Positions 54,682 to 62,283 of a stretch of 64,000 nt of DNA are shown here, one piece after another. Source of the DNA: Leptolyngbya sp. SIO1E4 (GTDB taxonomy: Bacteria; Cyanobacteriota; Cyanobacteriia; Phormidesmidales; Phormidesmidaceae); contig JAAHFU020000002.1 in NCBI GenBank assembly GCA_010672825.2, forward strand, positions 1,748,001 through 1,812,000. Direction: 5' to 3'. The notes under the pieces were generated by a model. That model worked only from the letters and a program-made list of their open reading frames with translations. It was not told the DNA's origin and did not search any database. Each line of letters begins with the position of its first letter. The first letter of the stretch is position 1. Both the position numbers and the translations under genes were made by a program.

Positions 54682-54720
54682 CGAGTTGTGCCAGGCTGCA
54701 GGGCAGCCTGGCACAACTCG
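54682..54720 (+). terminator. Perfect 18-bp hairpin after the sulfotransferase gene
   Basis: CGAGTTGTGCCAGGCTGC (54682-54699), loop AGG, exact complement (54703-54720). Very stable, but without a following T-run. It lies 50 bp after the stop, so a terminator or 3'-end stabiliser is likely. Confidence 0.6.
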
Positions 54721-54829
54721 CGGCCAGAAGGCAGAAGGCAAAATAGAACGCTCTTTGTGGAGGGCTTGCAGAGATCTAAATGCTGCGACGATACTAGCGT
54801 TCGGAGATCCCTGGTTCCTAGAGCACCGA

Positions 54830-54874
54830 GTCATAACCCTGGTTGCTTTGCTCAACAGGAACCGGGGTTATGAC
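54830..54874. repeat. 15-bp inverted repeat with one mismatch
   Basis: GTCATAACCCTGGTT (54830-54844) pairs with AACCGGGGTTATGAC (54860-54874), 14 of 15 positions, 15-nt loop. Possible small RNA or remnant of a mobile miniature element. Confidence 0.55.
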
Positions 54875-55009
54875 TGTCTCATACGCCTTTGACGTGCCAA
54901 CAGTGACCGCATAGAGGTCGATCTGAAAGCAGCTATTGAGTCATCCTTCAACTCTGATCAGTCAGGATGATTTATCGACGACAAGAAATTGTGGCAAGGT
55001 GTGTTTTGA

Positions 55010-55978
55010 CTAACAGCAGCCCCCTCCGTCATAGTGCCATGTCGAGGGTGTGGTCACAATTTTTTGCGGAAATTGCTTTGCGAGTTGTCGAGCTGTTTTG
55101 TCGCAGATGGCGAGGGGAATTCCTCGCTGCATGATGTGCCCAGCGCCATCATCTAAATAGGCTTCAGACCCGCAATAAATTGCTGTTTTACCTGTAAAGA
55201 TGCAGACGCCATCCTGTGGAATTGGCACCTTAAACGAGACTGAATCTAAACTTTCAAGCAATAGGGGAGTATCCAGGCCATAGGTTGCTGCATCCAGTAG
55301 CCGATACGGGCGCCGTGCTCGAATTTCGATCTGACCAAAGCCTGTATCAATGAGGGATTGGGTATACCCCTCATAGGTCAGTGCCCCGGATAAACACATG
55401 GCACGCAGTCGCTCGTCAGCCTGCAAGTGGGCCGGAATTGAACGAGTCGCAATCGGATCGCTCATAATCAAGCGCCCGCCAGGTTTAAGGACTCGATAGG
55501 CCTCTCTCATGGCCTGGGCCAGGTCATCGGCCTCAAAGATATTAAACAGACAGTTCTGAGCCATCACGTCTACCGAGCTGTCAGGAAGCGGCAAATTGAA
55601 CGCATCCCCATCACGAACATCGACAAAACTAGGATCAAACCAGTCATTGTCTTGGGCGGCAGCTTGTAAGTTGCGCTCAGCTGCTGCGCGCATCGATGCG
55701 ACGGGGTCTACCGCAATTATTGCCCCTGGACGTCGTGAGAAATAGGCGAACTGTAGCGCTTCTAGCCCACCCCCCACTCCCACATACAGCACCGTGGGCT
55801 CACCGGACAGTTCAGCGGGATGCACCGTTGTCCCGCAGCCATAGTTCATCTCGTGCATCAGCGCGGGTACGTTGAGACCTGGCAGTTGTAATGGCGTGCT
55901 TTGCACACAGCACAGACCCACCATCGGATCTTCTGCTACTTCACCGTAAAACTGCGCTGTTGTTTCGAGATAGCTCAT
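55010..55978 (-). CDS. arsM: Arsenite methyltransferase, arsenosugar type
   Basis: The 322-residue protein matches ArsM-like methyltransferases of the arsenosugar pathway. SAM-binding motif: VLYVGVGGGLEALQFA with the acidic partner IIAVDP. Cysteines in VGLCCVQS, NYGCGT, MAQNCLFN and the C-terminal GGGCC are available to hold trivalent arsenic. The start follows a strong AGGAG. ArsM makes methylated arsenicals, which a radical-SAM partner ArsS converts further. No ArsS gene is visible in this window. A VOC gene lies divergently upstream. Confidence 0.85.
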   Translation of the reverse strand: MSYLETTAQFYGEVAEDPMVGLCCVQSTPLQLPGLNVPALMHEMNYGCGTTVHPAELSGEPTVLYVGVGGGLEALQFAYFSRRPGAIIAVDPVASMRAAAERNLQAAAQDNDWFDPSFVDVRDGDAFNLPLPDSSVDVMAQNCLFNIFEADDLAQAMREAYRVLKPGGRLIMSDPIATRSIPAHLQADERLRAMCLSGALTYEGYTQSLIDTGFGQIEIRARRPYRLLDAATYGLDTPLLLESLDSVSFKVPIPQDGVCIFTGKTAIYCGSEAYLDDGAGHIMQRGIPLAICDKTARQLAKQFPQKIVTTPSTWHYDGGGCC

Positions 55979-56213
55979 TCAAATCTCCTAAAGTTGACGA
56001 GTGTCGGCCTAATTTAAGCCCTGATCATTTGGCGTTGCTGAATCTCGGCACGGAGTTTGCCCTCCTACCTCCGGACACTGGCTAGGGACCCTATCGATTA
56101 AATAGATGTGTTCCTCAGTTTGGCAACGCCCATCATTTTGTAAGACATTAACCCTAAGAATGCTGAGTTTTATCTGATAGCTTGATTAAATTTGTGATTT
56201 CTTTTCAGGGGTT

Positions 56214-56609
56214 ATGAACTCTTTTGGTTGCTCAGAAGCATTCTTGACATTAGCAACGCAACAGTTGGGGGAAATCGTAGCCTTTTATACGGCTTTGCTG
56301 GAAAGTGGGCCCCAGACTTACATCCCCAACGTTTATGCTGAATTCTTATTGCCTGGGCTTAAGTTGGGCATCTTTCAGCCTCGGTTAGACAATGACATCG
56401 AATTTGCAGCCGCTAACAGTGGGGCTATGAGCCTCTGTTTTGAAGTTGACAACCTGGACGGGGCGATCGCCCATCTGACGGCCCTGGGTTATGCACCCCC
56501 AGACCCGCCGATGACGGCTTCCCACGGACGAGAGGTTTATGCCTATGACCCAGACGGCAATCGGCTGATTTTGCATCAAGGGGGAGAGCCAGGGGCAGAG
56601 CGCCCTTGA
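56214..56609 (+). CDS. VOC family protein
   Basis: The 131-residue single-domain VOC protein reads FLTLATQQLGEIVAFYTALLES at the start and YAYDPDGNRLILHQGGE at the end. The usual first histidine is replaced (LATQQ), so metal binding is doubtful. Some VOC proteins near arsenic genes bind or cleave organoarsenicals, but neighbourhood alone does not prove this. Confidence 0.82.
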   Translation: MNSFGCSEAFLTLATQQLGEIVAFYTALLESGPQTYIPNVYAEFLLPGLKLGIFQPRLDNDIEFAAANSGAMSLCFEVDNLDGAIAHLTALGYAPPDPPMTASHGREVYAYDPDGNRLILHQGGEPGAERP

Positions 56610-56645
56610 ATCAAGAACAGAGATTTTTATCCCCCGGCATTGGCC

Positions 56646-56933
56646 TTACTGTCGTAAGCGTAAAACGGCCTGACGAAAGCCTAAGACCACCAGAATGTTG
56701 GACACAGTTAAGAACAACTCAGCCGTCCCGTGGAGCCAATCGACATCAGCTAATTCGGCATCATAGGCCGTCTGGGCATAAATCCCAGCCGGAATTGTAA
56801 CGGCGACAAACACTAGCAAGACATAAAACCCAATGAGCGCCAGGCGAGGCGTTTGACGCGATCGCGTCAAGAAATAAAGGAAGCCAAGGTAAGGAAATAG
56901 CGAGACGGCAAACAGCGTTTCTTTGCTTAGCAT
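56646..56933 (-). CDS. DUF3593 membrane protein
   Basis: The 95-residue protein, started at the ATG complementary to 56931-56933, has three hydrophobic segments (ETLFAVSLFPYLGFLYFL, ALIGFYVLLVFVAVTIPAGI, AELFLTVSNILVVLGF). The sequence is typical of DUF3593, found in cyanobacteria and plastids and regularly next to DUF2499, as here. Function unknown, and a thylakoid location is likely. Confidence 0.85.
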   Translation of the reverse strand: MLSKETLFAVSLFPYLGFLYFLTRSRQTPRLALIGFYVLLVFVAVTIPAGIYAQTAYDAELADVDWLHGTAELFLTVSNILVVLGFRQAVLRLRQ

Positions 56934-56990
56934 AATCAAGCCTGCAGGGTGCGAGTAGACGGGAGGTCGTAAGGCTAGGGGAGAAAGCCA

Positions 56991-57296
56991 TCAGGTTTCA
57001 GAGAGGGTGGATTGCCGCCAAATCCACCAGGCGGCAAGACAAACTGTGCAGTTGCCGACCACAGTCATGGCTGCCTGCAGCGTCACCAGCCATGACAGCG
57101 AATCGGCATTGTCAAAAAAGTGCCAAGTGCAGGCACACATCGCACTTACCAGGGCAGGCAACATGGCGAATGAAAGGGTGCGCCAGGCTTTTAGTGCGCT
57201 GGCCTCTGCATATTGCCAGATAAACCAGATGGCGGCGACCCACTCTACAACACTGGTAATGTGAACCACCCAGGTCGGAATTGATAGTACGTGCAT
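56991..57296 (-). CDS. DUF2499 membrane protein
   Basis: The 101-residue protein begins MHVLSIPTWVVHITSVVEWV and has three hydrophobic helices. It carries the conserved family features WVVHITSVVEW and CTWHFFDN. It precedes the DUF3593 gene by 57 bp on the same strand and is probably cotranscribed. The pair is conserved in oxygenic phototrophs with no known function. Confidence 0.87.
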   Translation of the reverse strand: MHVLSIPTWVVHITSVVEWVAAIWFIWQYAEASALKAWRTLSFAMLPALVSAMCACTWHFFDNADSLSWLVTLQAAMTVVGNCTVCLAAWWIWRQSTLSET

Positions 57297-57373
57297 GGCG
57301 ATTAGCGAGGTTGATATCTCTGAACACTGCCGTTGAGTATTGTAAGAGGTGCGTCCCCCGAGGTGAGTGAAGG

Positions 57374-58468
57374 ATGAGGGTAGTGTTGTGTGGCTATTAC
57401 GGGATGGGGAATGGTGGCGACGAGGCCTTATTGGCCTCTCTATTGCAAATGTTGCCCGACCACGTGATCCCCGTCGTCCTGTCTGGTAACCCGACAGAAA
57501 CCTCCATGCGCTATGGTGTCAAAGCTTATCCTCGCAAGTCTCTACAGGGGATTTGGGCTGCCTTGCGAGGAGCCCAGGGGTTCATTTGGGGAGGTGGCAG
57601 TTTGATGCAAGATGCCACCAGCCCGCTCAATCCTCTCTATTACGGCGGACTGATGCTATTAGCCCAAGCCATGGGACTCAAGACCCTGGCCTGGGCCCAG
57701 GGCATTGGCCCTTTGCAACGGCCCTGGACACGTTGGCTAACGCGTGCGGTTTTGAAAAGATGTACTGGTGTGAGCGTGAGGGACCAAGCCTCAGCGGCCT
57801 TAGCGGCAGCCTGGCAGATAGAAGCCTGGTTAGCACCTGATCCAGTTTGGGCGCTGGCTTCGCAACCTGTAGAGGGGCTGGCGGACTCTCCAGCCCCCCG
57901 AATCGCCGTTGCGCTGCGATCGCATCCCTGGTTGACTGAAGCGCGTTTAACTCAATTTGCTCAAGCCTTAGCCAATTTCCAAATCGCTACCCAAACCAGT
58001 CTTTTACTGGTGCCGTTTCAAGCCAGCAAAGATTTGCCCATTGCACAAAAAATTGAGCCCTACTTGCAAGGGCCTCACCAAACTTTAATGGTTAGCGAGC
58101 CGAATCAGCTCAAAGGGGTTTTTCGAGGGGTTGAAATGGCGATCGCCATGCGGCTGCACGCCTTAATCATGGCAGCTGCTGAAGGCTGTCGATGCTTTGC
58201 CCTCAGTTACGACCCTAAGGTGGCCCAGGTGGCAGAAGACCTACAGGTACCGGGGTGGGCAATGTCTCCCCATGCAACCTCTCCTCATGCAACCGAACCA
58301 GCAGCGAAGTCCTCTAGCCTCGAAAGTTGGCCTGATACCGTATCTGCCATGACTCGACAGCTATTAAATCAATACGCTAACGGCCTTGCCGCATCCCCCG
58401 CGCAGATTCAATCGCGCCGCGATCGCGCACTCATTCACCGAGAAATGCTCAGACGCTACTTAACTTAA
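57374..58468 (+). CDS. csaB: Polysaccharide pyruvyl transferase CsaB
   Basis: The 364-residue protein begins VLCGYYGMGNGGDEALLASLL and has FIWGGGSLMQDATSPLNPLYYGG and, late, AIAMRLHALIMAAAEG, all hallmarks of CsaB. The enzyme adds ketal-linked pyruvate to cell-wall polysaccharide. In other bacteria this modification anchors S-layer proteins with SLH domains, a role that also fits cyanobacterial outer-layer proteins. The start overlaps a GAAGG ribosome-binding context. It is divergent from DUF2499. Confidence 0.92.
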   Translation: MRVVLCGYYGMGNGGDEALLASLLQMLPDHVIPVVLSGNPTETSMRYGVKAYPRKSLQGIWAALRGAQGFIWGGGSLMQDATSPLNPLYYGGLMLLAQAMGLKTLAWAQGIGPLQRPWTRWLTRAVLKRCTGVSVRDQASAALAAAWQIEAWLAPDPVWALASQPVEGLADSPAPRIAVALRSHPWLTEARLTQFAQALANFQIATQTSLLLVPFQASKDLPIAQKIEPYLQGPHQTLMVSEPNQLKGVFRGVEMAIAMRLHALIMAAAEGCRCFALSYDPKVAQVAEDLQVPGWAMSPHATSPHATEPAAKSSSLESWPDTVSAMTRQLLNQYANGLAASPAQIQSRRDRALIHREMLRRYLT

Positions 58469-58893
58469 TGTAAGACTGCTACTTAATACCGCTTAACTCG
58501 CACCCACAGGCCGTCAATCATCCTACAAATTGCGGCTGTGGCATCAGCTCCTTGGGTATCAGAGACAACATCCAATTGAGAGAAGGAAAACCTGAGACAT
58601 TAGGCAAGTAGATGCTTATGCTAAACGAGCGACATCACCCAACTCGTTCACCCGATCTCAGGTTTCCTCAACACACTGATGGTAGAGAGCATCACCCACG
58701 AAGGGTAGCTGATGTCTGTAATCTAACGTGGGAAGGGATAGATCGGAAGAGGGTTCTTCCCCCTCAGATAGGATATTTGTCAAGAAATTCGTTTAGGATT
58801 TGACTTTCTGTGTTACACCTTAGGGATTAAGCAGGTTAGTACGCTACATATACTGCGCCTATCTGTAAAATCCTGTTGAAATTTAGTGCAGCC
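58469..58893. other. Intergenic region with a nested hairpin
   Basis: About 425 bp with a nested stem structure at 58585-58667. A short reading frame crossing the hairpin has no convincing character. Promoter for the coiled-coil gene is expected near 58850. Confidence 0.45.
58585..58667. other. Nested inverted repeats, possible structured RNA
   Basis: Outer arms AAACCTGAGA (58588-58597) and TCTCAGGTTT (58656-58665), extendable to AGG/CCT with a one-base bulge. Inner arms AACGAG (58624-58629) and CTCGTT (58643-58648). Confidence 0.45.
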
Positions 58894-60324
58894 ATGAGTG
58901 AAGCAAACGTGCCGCCCCGTCCCCCTTCTTCGAATGAGCTGGATGCTCTGGCACGTACTGGCCAGGTGCCCGCTGAGCAGCCCTCACCTGCTGCATTAAA
59001 TAATCGTGATTGGGAGACCGTTCCACTCCCTGGGATGCTACCGGTAGACTCAATCCCCGCTCCTTCACCAGGGAACCCCTCTTCGGAGGGCGCTACCAGC
59101 CCCCGGCACTCCGATTTGTTAGTGCTGATCAAAGATCTCAATCGCTGCAATGAGGTTTTGCTATCACGGGTGAATCAGCTGGAGGAAGCCTTAGAAACCT
59201 CACAGCGAGCCTTGCAGCAAGAGGTAGAGCGCTCTCAACAGCTGACAGAAGAAGATAAGGTGGCGGTGGCTCAACAACAGTCGGTGGCGCAGTTGCTCAG
59301 CGAGTTAGAACAGGCAAATGCTGAGTTGAAGCGCCAGACCATCTTGTCTGAAACGCTGCAGGTGCAGCTCACCACCTTTCAAGAGCGTAGCCAGCGCCTC
59401 GAACATGAATGCGCCCTATTGCAAAAGCGTCATGCCGAAAAAACGCAGAAATTGCAAGCGGCAGAGGAAACCTGCCGAGACTTTAAGTCACGTCTACAGC
59501 GTCAGCAGCATTACACCCTACAGTTTAAGGCGGCCCTAGAAAAGTGTTTGGGAACCTCCGCTTGCCACCAAACCACTGCCGGATCGCATCCTGAGTCTGA
59601 GTCTGAGTCGCCCCCCACCTTTGACGTAGCCGCTGCTCTGAACCCGTTGGCAATGCCTCGCTCCGAGCGCATTCAACCCTGGTCTGCCACAGAAACCGCC
59701 GCCCAGGCAGATCCGCAGCTGCTGTCGCTGGTGCGATCGCTCAACGAACCAGAGCAGCCTGCTCCGACCTCTCCGCCTGCACCGCCGATGTCAGCTGAGC
59801 CCCCCTTGGTCACCCCTGAACCCAAAATAGAGGGAGAAGCTGAAAAGCAACTCTGGCAAGATGTCGAGCGAGTGATTGAGAGTTCAACTGACTTGGCTAG
59901 CCCAGGGGCTCAAGAAACGGTAGCAACGCCACCAGAGAACACGGCTACTGATGAAGTGCAGTTTACAGAGCCCATGCCTTGGGGAGCCCCGATTCAAAAG
60001 GTTCATGAGGTAGCTGCCAATACTCAAGCCAACGATTTACCGACACCACCTTTGTCTGGGGAAGCTACTCCCCCAGCTGGCGCATCTGAACCGGCTACCG
60101 AGTCGCCAACAGCAGCGAAAAGCCTGATTGATATGCCGCCAGGACGTAACCGGTCTTCGTTGACGACTGAAATTCCGGCGTTGGATGCGGCCCAGGCAGC
60201 CCAGGCGTCTCCATCACCGATTGTGCACCCGTTGCGCCCAACTCAGCGGAAACGCAAATCCCTATCGGCGGTAGAGCTACCGAGTTTTCCTCCCCTCCCT
60301 AAACAGCCCGATCAGGCACAGTGA
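58894..60324 (+). CDS. Coiled-coil protein with Pro/Thr-rich disordered tail
   Basis: I start this at the ATG at 58894 (476 residues), since the only upstream start is a TTG. Residues 1-70 are Pro/Ser-rich. Residues 80-215 form a long coiled coil rich in Gln, Glu and Leu (LNRCNEVLLSRVNQLEEALETS). The rest is disordered, Pro/Ala/Thr/Glu-rich, ending in a basic TQRKRKS patch. Similar proteins occur in cyanobacteria without function. A scaffold role is a guess. Confidence 0.72.
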   Translation: MSEANVPPRPPSSNELDALARTGQVPAEQPSPAALNNRDWETVPLPGMLPVDSIPAPSPGNPSSEGATSPRHSDLLVLIKDLNRCNEVLLSRVNQLEEALETSQRALQQEVERSQQLTEEDKVAVAQQQSVAQLLSELEQANAELKRQTILSETLQVQLTTFQERSQRLEHECALLQKRHAEKTQKLQAAEETCRDFKSRLQRQQHYTLQFKAALEKCLGTSACHQTTAGSHPESESESPPTFDVAAALNPLAMPRSERIQPWSATETAAQADPQLLSLVRSLNEPEQPAPTSPPAPPMSAEPPLVTPEPKIEGEAEKQLWQDVERVIESSTDLASPGAQETVATPPENTATDEVQFTEPMPWGAPIQKVHEVAANTQANDLPTPPLSGEATPPAGASEPATESPTAAKSLIDMPPGRNRSSLTTEIPALDAAQAAQASPSPIVHPLRPTQRKRKSLSAVELPSFPPLPKQPDQAQ

Positions 60325-60565
60325 GTGGCTTGCTGCAGCGATTTCTCTGATTGCAACTCTGGGCCTTAGGGGTCTTATCTAGCTGCCTGGAATAAAGGCG
60401 CTGATCAGGACAGTCAGATTTCTATTTGCTGGGTGAAGACCTAGATGTTTCGAGTTGACTGGGCAGAAACGGGTGATCTGGGCGCAGGTTGCAGCATTCG
60501 AAATATCTTGGCAGTCCCCAGAATTTGTGAAGTTTTCAGGGTAGTTTCTTTACAGGGTGATTTGC

Positions 60566-60650
60566 GTTGGAATAAAGCACACCCTAACCCCCAAACCCCA
60601 GCCCCTGGCGTGACCGAGATGTCTTGGACCCTGTTGAAAAAGGCCATAGA
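60566..60650 (+). repeat. Dispersed G4 repeat, copy F, degenerate ends
   Basis: Only the centre and right side are clear. The minus-strand G-quadruplex motif spans 60582-60605 with tracts GGGG, GGGG, GGGGG and GGG. Confidence 0.7.
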
Positions 60651-60760
60651 CCTAGGCTCTCGTCCGATAAGAAAATCTAAATTCATGAAGCTTTGAAAAG
60701 ATGGTGACAACAGCAGAGCTTTCGGTTATAGTTCTAATTGTGTGAGGAGCGAACCAGTGA

Positions 60761-60800
60761 GAGTGCCGAGACGAAACACGGCCAGTCGTCGGCACTCTTT
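60761..60800 (+). terminator. Intrinsic terminator-like hairpin
   Basis: GAGTGCCGA (60761-60769) pairs with TCGGCACTC (60789-60797), followed by TTTCTGTATTT. No gene ends close before it, so it may finish a short transcript or the coiled-coil mRNA. Confidence 0.55.
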
Positions 60801-60995
60801 CTGTATTTAAAAGTTTTTGATAATAGCTGGCTTGAGCTACGGGCGATCGCAACAGCCCCTCCCTTAAGAGTTCACCCAAGCCTTGACGGAACTTTCCCTC
60901 GTAGGCGACGCAGAAGCGAGCAGCCTCCATGCCTGGCAACTCCTCGCCTCTGGGAAGTGTTGAGTGCTTCTACAACTGCCGATGATTCCTTCAAA

Positions 60996-61829
60996 TCAGG
61001 ACAATACAAAGCGATCGATGGCTGCAACCACGCCATCATCCTCAACGCTAGGAGCAACCCAATCCGCGATCGCCTTCACCCCTGAGGGGGCATCTCCCAT
61101 CGCCACTCCGATTTGGGCATAGCGCAGCATTTCCAGATCGTTGAAGTTATCACCAATGGTCATCACCTGAGTTGACGCCAGCCCTAACAGCTCTTCGGCC
61201 AAAAATTTCACCGCAGCCCCCTTATTCGATAAGGGATGGGTTGCCTCAAAAAAGGTGTCAACAGACTGGGTGAGATATAGCTCTTGAGGAGAGTAGGCCT
61301 GCTGGAGGCGCATGAGAATATCGGTCACGATGGCGGGGTCTGGGCTGAGAGCCAACAGTTTGGTCGTTTCTATCGTTAATTGGCGGTGTAAAAACGAGGT
61401 CAGATCGCCCACGGCAATCGGGTCAACCCCTGATCTTTCTGCATAATCCTGAGTTTCTGCCAGAATTGACCGCACATGAAGCTGGTCGTCAATGTAGAGA
61501 TGGATAGATAGTTTTTGCTGGGCTTCTAAGGCTGCCAGGGTTTTGAGTAAGGCTAAGGTATGGTTCCGAGATAATGGAGTGTGGCGATAGACCTTACCAG
61601 ACGCTGGGTCTTTAATTAAAGCCCCCTGATAAGACAGCAGCGGCAGACTTGAGCCGACTGCCGTGTGAAAGCGTACTGCTGCTCGATACATGCGCCCGGT
61701 GGCGATCGCCACTTGAATGCCCTTTGCCTGTGCAGCTGCGACCGCCTGCTTAACCCCTGCCGTCACCTGATTAGAGCGCCCCGCGATCGTGCCGTCGATA
61801 TCTAGCACGAGTAAACGTATGTCGGTCAT
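60996..61829 (-). CDS. Cof-type HAD-IIB phosphatase
   Basis: The 277-residue protein starts with the HAD motif VLDIDGTIAG (nucleophile D and second D), has ATGRMYRAA (motif II region) and ends with the magnesium-binding GDNFNDLEMLRYAQIGVAMGDAP. A type IIB cap lies between residues 85 and 190. Members dephosphorylate sugar phosphates or flavin mononucleotide. Substrate not assignable. Confidence 0.9.
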   Translation of the reverse strand: MTDIRLLVLDIDGTIAGRSNQVTAGVKQAVAAAQAKGIQVAIATGRMYRAAVRFHTAVGSSLPLLSYQGALIKDPASGKVYRHTPLSRNHTLALLKTLAALEAQQKLSIHLYIDDQLHVRSILAETQDYAERSGVDPIAVGDLTSFLHRQLTIETTKLLALSPDPAIVTDILMRLQQAYSPQELYLTQSVDTFFEATHPLSNKGAAVKFLAEELLGLASTQVMTIGDNFNDLEMLRYAQIGVAMGDAPSGVKAIADWVAPSVEDDGVVAAIDRFVLS

Positions 61830-62283
61830 CTTTGCTCCCTATTCTCTCCTCAAGATAAAGGCTGTCAGTACTCTAAACCTTGCGTTGGGACCTTGCGTTG
61901 GGTAGAGCAGGTTAAGCCGGGGCTAATCGCAATTCTGATAGCGTAATGCCTGATTCCCAAACCCATTAAGCAACTGTCGGTTGGGGCAACCCTTAGACTT
62001 CTTGCACGAATAAAATAAGCCCCCTCCTATCCCCTAAGTCTGGGGAAGGTCGTGCTTCAACGGTCGAAAAATATAGCGGTATGCAGACTAATCAAGTACA
62101 CCCTAGACCCCAAACCCTAGACCCGGTCTTGGCCAAGATGTACTGGACTCAACTGAACAAAGCCATATGAGGAAAGTGTCTAGAAGTTCCCCAATTTTGA
62201 GGGATTAGGGGCCATTCAGAATTGAGGCAAGCGGTCTGCTGAGCCGTCCCGACAGAAAGGGAGCATCTGCCTGATAAAGCAGG
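61830..62283. other. Intergenic region with repeat copy G
   Basis: 454 bp between two minus-strand genes. The G4 repeat copy at 62072-62167 is the only clear structure. Confidence 0.5.
62072..62167 (+). repeat. Dispersed 96-bp G4 repeat, copy G
   Basis: Nearly identical to copy B and the same length. Minus-strand G-quadruplex motif at 62101-62124. Confidence 0.82.

Larger units (their letters stand above)
54633..55009. other. Intergenic region with two long hairpins
   Basis: It holds perfect and near-perfect inverted repeats at 54682-54720 and 54830-54874, with a GCAGAAG-type repeat at about 54724-54738 between them. No gene is evident. Confidence 0.5.
60325..60995. other. Intergenic region, 671 bp, with repeat copy F and a terminator-like hairpin
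   Basis: It contains a fragment like repeat family 2 (about 60400-60430), G4 repeat copy F (60566-60650) and the hairpin at 60761-60797. No gene was recognised. Confidence 0.5.

Noticed and set aside
58612-58803. 63-residue plus-strand frame after csaB
   Set aside because: It runs through the nested hairpin and has Arg/His/Pro-rich chance composition without a ribosome-binding site.
60441-60710. Frames on both strands across repeat copy F
   Set aside because: They are translations of the G4 repeat and flanking DNA. The same pseudo-peptides appear at other repeat copies.
60735-60760. Minus-strand CTCCTCACAC, similar to the core of the small RNA Yfr1
   Set aside because: The base before the core differs (G for A) and the expected 3' terminator with U-tail is not seen after it. 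A chance match is more likely.
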